Made by a program: the position numbers and the translations under genes. From an uncultured Gammaproteobacteria bacterium (GTDB taxonomy: Bacteria; Pseudomonadota; Gammaproteobacteria; Nitrosococcales; Methylophagaceae), in the NCBI GenBank assembly GCA_913058195.1, contig CAJXPP010000103.1, positions 1-7,549 of the forward strand: a DNA stretch of 7,549 bases. Direction: 5' to 3'. The notes under the pieces were generated by a model. That model worked only from the letters and a program-made list of their open reading frames with translations. It was not told the DNA's origin and searched no databases. This document shows, piece by piece, positions 1 through 4,118 of this stretch (positions within the stretch are counted from its first letter, which is position 1; the number at the start of each line of letters is the position of its first letter).

Positions 1-65
1 AAGTGCATAGTAAGCATCATGTTCAAAATTCGCATCCAGAATTAGAGATAGATGGTATTAAGTAA
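1..65 (+). CDS. Possible C-terminal tail of a rightward gene cut by the contig start
   Basis: The frame starting at base 3 is open from the left edge to a TAA at 63-65 and would encode a tail ending in HPELEIDGIK. It stops 51 bases before a strong intrinsic terminator, as the 3' end of a gene would. The other two forward frames close earlier, at 8-10 and 43-45. Twenty codons are too few to identify a protein or to prove coding. The call rests on position and a plausible hydrophilic C-terminus. Confidence 0.3.
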   Translation, partial: VHSKHHVQNSHPELEIDGIK

Positions 66-87
66 TAATTATTTTCCTTATCACTAT

Positions 88-128
88 CTGAGGCTTTAAA
101 TAGAGTAAGTCTCAATAAAAAGCCTCAG
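88..128 (+). promoter_or_regulatory. Alternative hairpin competing with the terminator stem
   Basis: CTGAGGCTTT (88-97) is the exact reverse complement of AAAGCCTCAG (119-128). The second copy is also the left arm of the terminator stem. A rightward transcript could therefore fold either 88-97 with 119-128 or the terminator hairpin, but not both, which is the geometry of an attenuator. No gene follows on the + strand within the next 2 kb, so regulation is doubtful. It may be a duplicated or decayed terminator arm. Confidence 0.35.
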
Positions 129-153
129 CAGAATAAACTGCTAAGGCTTTTTT
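117..153. terminator. Bidirectional rho-independent terminator
   Basis: The arms GCCTCAGCAG (122-131) and CTGCTAAGGC (138-147) form a 10-bp stem with one C/A mismatch around an AATAAA loop. T148-153 follows, and A117-121 precedes and can pair with the T-run. A U-tract is therefore produced in both directions. It can end a rightward gene at the left edge. Read leftward, it can also end the three-gene unit whose last stop codon is at 350, about 200 bases upstream in that direction. Confidence 0.85.
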
Positions 154-349
154 ATTGGCTGTAATTCACCGTAAGCTTGGGGAGTGATTCAACTAATTCT
201 AATATTGATTTACACGGAACTACCCTAGTTACTACCGCTATAGTTTTTTATCTACCAAGATATTTTATTCGGTTCATGGTTTTACGTCGCAAGCCTAAAA
301 ATTAACTTGCTCAAATTTTAGACAGCTTAACAATTAATCTACCTAGCAA

Positions 350-643
350 TTAATTCTTATCAGCGTCAGGGAAAAGGAAATCAATACTACCCTCGTCACC
401 AACTAGTAATGATAACTCTTGGTCAGAAAATGTATCTTCACAAGGGCTTGCTCCAAACTGCATTGCTAAGCTGGCAGCTTTAGGTGTGAAATAAATAGTT
501 ACAGTGTTACCGTCTTCACTCCTACTAAAAAATAGAGCCATACCTAGAGGTCGGCCAGAGCCAACATACTTTGGCATAAAGGCATCCATAATTCGTTGCA
601 TCAATTTTTCATCATTTATTTCTAGTGCGTACCACGTTGCCAT
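350..643 (-). CDS. Conserved-looking hypothetical protein, 97 aa
   Basis: I do not recognise this protein. It is a small, acidic, soluble product with no signal peptide and no membrane segment. The N-terminal half (about residues 1-30) looks helical. It is followed by GRPLG, then two likely beta strands (MALFFSR and TVTIYFTP), then an Ala-rich helix. The C-terminus is acidic and contains LLVGDEGSIDFLF. The ATG at 641-643 is well supported: AGGAAG (complement of 649-654) lies 5 bases upstream. It is the last gene of a leftward group and starts 72 bases after the preceding stop codon. That gap contains a weak promoter-like pair on the minus strand, TTGAGT (701-706) and TATTGT (677-682) with an 18-base spacer, so separate transcription is possible. 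Downstream, 154-349 holds no gene that I can see. Confidence 0.8.
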   Translation of the reverse strand: MATWYALEINDEKLMQRIMDAFMPKYVGSGRPLGMALFFSRSEDGNTVTIYFTPKAASLAMQFGASPCEDTFSDQELSLLVGDEGSIDFLFPDADKN

Positions 644-715
644 TCAATCTTCCTAAACTGTCATTTAATTAATCTTACAATACACATAAATCGTATTTAC
701 ACTCAAATATTATGG

Positions 716-1444
716 CTATTCAGCCCGTTCAAACTCACCCCATTTTGGTTCTGGCGTAGGTTGAGACTTTGACTTTCTGGTCCAAGGGTAAGGTCTCGCC
801 CCTTCTTCAAAGATATTATTATACCGCTCAGCTTTTATTTGAGCCGCTAAAGCTTCTGCCTCTATCTTTTGCTGTTCTGCTAATTGGACTGCTGCCTCAG
901 CTGCTGTTTGTTCATCAATTTTTGGTACATCGAGTTGATTAAGTGCTGGCTCCAAATTAGCAGCATCACTTGCTAATGCATCCTCTATTGCATCACTTGC
1001 TAAAGCACCTTCTAATGCATCACTTGATTCAGCTGTCTCATCACCTAGCAGATCTGGTAACTCAATATTTGTCTCTACTTGCTCACCGTCTTCTACAGCC
1101 GCATCTTCTGGTAATCCCGGTAATTCAATCGTAGCATCCTGCCCCTCACTCATTTTTTCAGGATCAGAATTTTCAGGATCACTAACCTCTTCATCTACAA
1201 GCGCTGCCTCTTCTGCACTTAACTCTTCATCAGAAGGTGCTAAAAAGAAATAAGCGGCTCCAGCAAGAATTAATACAACTGCAACGCCAATACCTATTTT
1301 AATAAGCAGTGGTTTAGATAAAGATATAGGTAGAGATAGACCTTTCTTTTTTTTTGTTCCATCTTCATCGTTTGGTGTTACTTCTGATTCTTCAGGTGCA
1401 CTACTTTCTTCTTCTAAAAGTCCTTCATCATCATTTTCTGCCAT
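716..1444 (-). CDS. Acidic single-pass membrane protein with tandem repeats, function unknown
   Basis: This 242-residue protein has no domain that I recognise. Residues 1-28 are very acidic. A KKKK patch (31-34) precedes a single hydrophobic helix at about 50-68, which suggests a cytoplasmic N-terminus and a periplasmic remainder. Residues 71-170 are acidic and low in complexity. They hold SDPEN/SDPEK (88-97), two IELP motifs 21 residues apart (106 and 127), and three tandem 9-residue units, SDALEGALA, SDAIEDALA and SDAANLEPA (141-167). Residues 178-206 are rich in Ala, Glu and Gln and look like a coiled coil. The tail is basic, aromatic and Pro-rich (RPYPWTRKSKSQP). The start has AAGGA 6 bases upstream (1451-1455). 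The gene begins 38 bases after the Sel1-repeat gene ends, so the two are probably co-transcribed. The layout (acidic N-terminus, Lys cluster, helix) superficially resembles FliL or TonB-like bitopic proteins, but neither C-terminal domain is present. Confidence 0.85.
   Translation of the reverse strand: MAENDDEGLLEEESSAPEESEVTPNDEDGTKKKKGLSLPISLSKPLLIKIGIGVAVVLILAGAAYFFLAPSDEELSAEEAALVDEEVSDPENSDPEKMSEGQDATIELPGLPEDAAVEDGEQVETNIELPDLLGDETAESSDALEGALASDAIEDALASDAANLEPALNQLDVPKIDEQTAAEAAVQLAEQQKIEAEALAAQIKAERYNNIFEEGARPYPWTRKSKSQPTPEPKWGEFERAE
963..1026 (-). repeat. In-frame 27-bp tandem repeats
   Basis: The + strand core GCATCACTTG begins at 963, 990 and 1017, exactly 27 bases apart, and the first two copies extend to GCATCACTTGCTAA. 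The repeat encodes the 9-residue units of the acidic membrane protein. The near-identity at DNA level, including synonymous positions, suggests recent tandem duplication rather than only protein-level constraint. Confidence 0.8.
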
Positions 1445-1482
1445 TTAAAATCCTTCCCTAAACGTTATTTTTAGAGTCTATC

Positions 1483-1977
1483 CTAATGTTTACCATGTTG
1501 GCGAGCTAACTGTTCAGCTTTTTTAAGATCTGCCAGAGTCATTTTATTAGCCAATGCGACTTTTTTGTGAGCAATATTTTCAAAGTCATTTTTCTCTGCT
1601 AGCTCCCACCACATATAAGCTAAAGTATAATCTTTATCAAGCTCTTCACCTTGATAATAAAGGTCACCCAAGCTATTTTGAGCAGCTGCATGACCATAAG
1701 CAGCGGCTTTTTTTAACCACCTAAGTCCTTCGCTATGATCTTGTTCGACCCCTTGCCCAAGCTTATACATCACTGATAGATTATATTGTGCATCACGATA
1801 TTCTTGCTCGGCAGCTTTACGAAACCAGTTCACAGCTTGTTCATAACTCTGTGAAACGCCCTGCCCATTTAAGTATAAATACCCCAAGGTATTTTGTGCA
1901 ATAACATTGCCCTGTTCAGCCGCACTCTTACATTTTTGCACATACTGTTTAGGTGATGAGGTTTCACTCTGGCTCAC
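1483..1977 (-). CDS. Sel1-repeat (tetratricopeptide-like) protein
   Basis: The 164 residues contain three Sel1-like repeats of about 36 residues: 24-59 (AQNTLGYLYLNGQGV ... AVNWFRKAAEQ), 60-95 (AQYNLSVMYKLGQGV ... GLRWLKKAAAY) and 96-131 (AQNSLGDLYYQGE ... AYMWWELAEKN). A partial N-terminal half-repeat (KCKSAAEQGN) and a typical C-terminal cap (MTLADLKKAEQLARQ) flank them. Such alpha-alpha solenoids serve as protein-protein scaffolds in bacteria, so a specific role cannot be read from the family. I see no signal peptide, so the protein is probably cytoplasmic, whereas many Sel1 proteins are exported. The start is GTG (1975-1977). It is chosen because AAGGA (1984-1988) lies 6 bases upstream and the first internal Met is at residue 70. 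It is first in the leftward unit with the acidic membrane protein, which may be its partner (inference). Confidence 0.92.
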   Translation of the reverse strand: MSQSETSSPKQYVQKCKSAAEQGNVIAQNTLGYLYLNGQGVSQSYEQAVNWFRKAAEQEYRDAQYNLSVMYKLGQGVEQDHSEGLRWLKKAAAYGHAAAQNSLGDLYYQGEELDKDYTLAYMWWELAEKNDFENIAHKKVALANKMTLADLKKAEQLARQHGKH

Positions 1978-2236
1978 GGTTAATCCTTACTCAATATTTA
2001 ATTTTATAAGTATCACATATTTGACACAAAACTACTTCACAATAATGCAGTGAATACTGCCCATTTCAAAAGCTTTGTCAGATGTTTTATTCTTAACATA
2101 TAATTCAATCACAACTCTTGCTCTTATCAGTCAACTCTAACTATGCATCATTCCTTGCATACCCTTGGCCCGTGACATCAAAAGAGTGGATGTGTAATAC
2201 TTCTACATATTATTCAGTAGCTTTCGGAATAAACAC
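1978..2236. promoter_or_regulatory. Divergent intergenic control region
   Basis: These 259 bases separate the leftward Sel1 unit from the rightward metallopeptidase gene, so promoters for both should lie here. Leftward, a -10-like TATAAA (complement of 2003-2008) sits 26 bases upstream of the GTG start codon, but the -35 is poor. Rightward, TATTAT (2208-2213) matches a -10 at five of six positions and lies 23 bases before the ATG, again without a good -35. No gene was found here. A 10-codon ATG frame at 2143-2175 has no ribosome binding site. Confidence 0.45.
2010..2027. promoter_or_regulatory. Imperfect dyad, candidate operator
   Basis: GTATCA-N6-TGACAC is an inverted repeat with 5 of 6 arm pairs matching. 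It lies between the candidate -10 (2003-2008) and the expected -35 of the leftward Sel1 unit, a common place for a repressor site. It matches no regulator consensus that I can name, including CRP and FNR. Dyads of this quality occur by chance in AT-rich DNA. Confidence 0.2.
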
Positions 2237-3106
2237 ATGAAATGGCGAAATAGGCGAGTTAGTAGCAATATTGAAGATAAACGCTCTTCCCCAACAAGAA
2301 GGCGTCGAGCTGGAAAAGGTGGAATAGGCATGATTGTTCTAGCGTTAGCTGCCATGTACTTTGGCGTCGACCCTAAAATAATTATGAGCTTAATGGGTGA
2401 TGGTGGCCCTCTCTCACAAACTTCAAGCCAAGCAGATCCAAACTACAAACCTAGCCCAGAACAACAAAAATTGGCTCAATTTACCGGTGTGGTATTAGCC
2501 GATACGGAAGATACATGGCACCCACTATTTCAACAAATGGGGAAGCAATATCAGGAGCCAAAATTAGTACTGTTTACCGATGCAGTTCGATCAGCTTGTG
2601 GTCATGCTCAGGCTGCTATGGGTCCTTTTTATTGTCCTGGTGATAAAAAAGTCTATATCGATTTAGGTTTTTATCAACAACTTAAAAACCGACATAATTC
2701 CCCAGGAGACTTTGCTCAAGCTTACGTTATTGCCCACGAAGTAGGCCACCATGTTCAAAACCTACTCGGTACTTCAGGCAAAGTTCATCAAGCAAAACAG
2801 CGTATGAGTAAAGCCAATGGCAATGTATTATCAGTCAAACTTGAATTACAAGCAGACTGTTATTCAGGTGTATGGGCTCATCACACACAAAGAGCTAAAC
2901 AGGTATTAGAACAAGGCGATATTGAAGAAGCGCTCACTGCAGCCAGTGCCATTGGTGATGACCGTCTTCAAAAAAAGGCCCAAGGTTACTCCTCTCCCGA
3001 ATCATTCACTCACGGCACCTCTCAACAGCGAGTAAAGTGGTTTACAACAGGTTTTAAACAAGGCACTTTAGAAAGTTGTAACACTTTTGATGCTGCTAAC
3101 TTATAA
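2237..3106 (+). CDS. ypfJ: YpfJ-family neutral zinc metallopeptidase, membrane-anchored
   Basis: This 289-residue protein belongs to the putative neutral zinc metallopeptidase family (Pfam zinc_peptidase, E. coli YpfJ). The N-terminus MKWRNRRVSSNIEDKR is the family's usual start and supports this ATG. The ribosome binding site is only a weak CGGA 8 bases upstream. A basic stretch (RRRR, 21-24) precedes one membrane helix at about 29-43, so the catalytic part probably faces the periplasm. The zinc site HEVGH is at 167-171, with H167 and H171 as ligands and E168 as the catalytic base. E203 in LELQAD is the likely third ligand. Family features RSACG (118-122), FYCPGD (131-136) and C-terminal HGTSQQRVKWFTTGFKQG (259-276) are present. 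Several cysteines (121, 133, 208, 281) could form disulfides. Length is normal for the family. Physiological substrates of the family are not established to my knowledge. It is the first gene of a rightward group and is transcribed away from the Sel1 unit. Confidence 0.95.
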   Translation: MKWRNRRVSSNIEDKRSSPTRRRRAGKGGIGMIVLALAAMYFGVDPKIIMSLMGDGGPLSQTSSQADPNYKPSPEQQKLAQFTGVVLADTEDTWHPLFQQMGKQYQEPKLVLFTDAVRSACGHAQAAMGPFYCPGDKKVYIDLGFYQQLKNRHNSPGDFAQAYVIAHEVGHHVQNLLGTSGKVHQAKQRMSKANGNVLSVKLELQADCYSGVWAHHTQRAKQVLEQGDIEEALTAASAIGDDRLQKKAQGYSSPESFTHGTSQQRVKWFTTGFKQGTLESCNTFDAANL

Positions 3107-3117
3107 GGATCTCTTTA

Positions 3118-3141
3118 GTTAATGTTAATGTTAATATTAAC
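3118..3141. repeat. GTTAAT tandem repeat ending in a 12-bp palindrome
   Basis: Three consecutive GTTAAT hexamers (3118-3135) run into ATTAAC, which creates the perfect palindrome GTTAATATTAAC (3130-3141). It fills most of the 49-base gap between the metallopeptidase stop and the next start. It may be a binding site for a DNA-binding protein or simply an AT-rich microsatellite. Confidence 0.5.
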
Positions 3142-3155
3142 GAGTATTTAGTACT

Positions 3156-3518
3156 ATGAATAAATCACTAAAGGCAGCGCTTATATCAGCATTAGTCTTC
3201 CCTGGCTTTGGACACTTTTTATTGAAAAAGCCTATTCAAGGCATACTTCTAGCCGTCCTAGCTGCACTCTGCCTTTATTTTCTACTGGCCTCTATTTATG
3301 ATCTAGCCCAGCAACTAAGCCTACAAATTCAGCAAGGTCAAATTGCTATGGATTTAGGATCTATCAATCAAGCACTATCTCAGCAGGCATTACAACACGA
3401 GGCTTCAAATATAAATATGCCCAGTTTATTGCTTATCACTTTATGGCTTATCGGCATTTTTGATTCGTATCGAATTGGAGCCGAGCAAGATAAGATTGAT
3501 AATTCAAGCACCGATTAA
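3156..3518 (+). CDS. Small two-helix inner-membrane protein, function unknown
   Basis: This 120-residue hydrophobic protein has membrane segments at about 8-46 (long enough for a re-entrant or two-part helix, containing the motif FPGFGHFLLKKPIQGI) and about 88-103 (PSLLLITLWLIGIFDSY). A Gln-rich amphipathic stretch of about 40 residues lies between them. The PGxGH...G motif followed by a long helix, and the closing GIFDSYRIG, resemble small uncharacterised membrane proteins of Gammaproteobacteria and loosely the TM2-type fold. I assign no function. The ribosome binding site is weak: a GAG at 3142-3144 lies 11 bases before the ATG. The next gene starts 23 bases after the stop, so co-transcription with the deacylase is likely. 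Confidence 0.85.
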   Translation: MNKSLKAALISALVFPGFGHFLLKKPIQGILLAVLAALCLYFLLASIYDLAQQLSLQIQQGQIAMDLGSINQALSQQALQHEASNINMPSLLLITLWLIGIFDSYRIGAEQDKIDNSSTD

Positions 3519-3541
3519 AGAATGTTTTTGTGGAGTGAAAA

Positions 3542-4027
3542 ATGATTGAATCACCAGTAACCGAATTATTAGCAAAACATAAAATCGTATTTGAGGAGAT
3601 TACCATTCCTCTATCTGAAGATAAAAAACCCATTCGTAATTTAGAAGAGTTACTTCAATCAGAAGGGCGTGATCCACACTCTGTTATTCGTAGCTTATTA
3701 TTTAAAACACCCTCTGATGAGTTTATTTTACTCGCTGTTGCAGGTGGTGGACGTGCAGACTGGTCAACGCTACGCAAACACCTTGGTGCACGCAAATTAC
3801 GTATGGCTGAATATGATGAAGTTCTCGAAGCAACTAGCTATGTTGTAGGCGCTGTTCCCCCAATTGCTCTACCCAGTAATATTCGTGTGCTTGTTGACAA
3901 TAGTGTGCTTGATTTTGACACAGTACTTATTGGCAGTGGCGTATTGGGTTATGCGTTATCACTCTCCAGTGTATGTTTAATGGGGTTATTAGCTGATAAC
4001 GACCTAGATCTATTTACTAAACAGTAG
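3542..4027 (+). CDS. YbaK/ProX-type aminoacyl-tRNA deacylase
   Basis: This 161-residue single-domain protein has the YbaK / tRNA-edit fold (Pfam PF04073). Such stand-alone trans-editing enzymes hydrolyse mischarged aminoacyl-tRNAs in the cytoplasm. Visible family landmarks are SVIRSLLFK, with the conserved lysine at 55; the strand FILLAVAGGGRADWSTLRKHLG (61-82); EATSYVVGAVPPIALP (96-111), with the conserved Gly103 and Pro106/107 loop; and GSGVLGYALSLS (131-142) near the end. Length is normal. Substrate specificity (Cys-, Pro-, Ala- or other-tRNA) cannot be read reliably, so I give no gene symbol. The ATG is supported by GGAG (3532-3535) 6 bases upstream. It follows the small membrane protein by 23 bases. 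The 91 bases after it hold no clear terminator, only a 5-bp stem AACTA/TAGTT without a T-run. Confidence 0.9.
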   Translation: MIESPVTELLAKHKIVFEEITIPLSEDKKPIRNLEELLQSEGRDPHSVIRSLLFKTPSDEFILLAVAGGGRADWSTLRKHLGARKLRMAEYDEVLEATSYVVGAVPPIALPSNIRVLVDNSVLDFDTVLIGSGVLGYALSLSSVCLMGLLADNDLDLFTKQ

Positions 4028-4070
4028 ATGCCTCTCACTGAAACTAGCTATAGTTGCCTCAACTCTCTAC

Positions 4071-4076
4071 TATAAA
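4071..4076 (+). promoter_or_regulatory. Candidate -10 element for the sensor kinase gene
   Basis: TATAAA matches the sigma-70 -10 at five of six positions and lies 42 bases before the kinase start. The sequence 17 bases upstream (CTATAG) is not a good -35. TTGCCT at 4054-4059 is too close, with an 11-base spacer. Transcription from the upstream gene cannot be excluded. Confidence 0.25.
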
Positions 4077-4118
4077 CATCAAGGATGATGATATTTTTAC
4101 AATGATGGTAAGGAGCAT

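Noticed and set aside
154..349. Small RNA or extra gene in the gap after the left terminator
   Set aside because: The only + strand ATG frame noticed is 9 codons (276-305), and the best stem (GCAAG/CTTGC at 289-310) is weak with a 12-base loop.
716..1444. FliL or TonB assignment for the acidic membrane protein
   Set aside because: Only the general layout (charged N-terminus, Lys patch, one helix) is similar. The conserved C-terminal domains and the Pro-rich TonB linker are absent, and no flagellar or Ton genes are nearby.
2143..2175. 10-codon ATG frame (MHHSLHTLGP), possible leader peptide
   Set aside because: There is no ribosome binding site and no downstream attenuator-like hairpin. It is too short to support.
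3448..3633. 61-codon open frame on the minus strand
   Set aside because: It overlaps the end of the two-helix membrane protein gene and the start of the deacylase gene, both well supported on the + strand. The product shows no domain or coding character.
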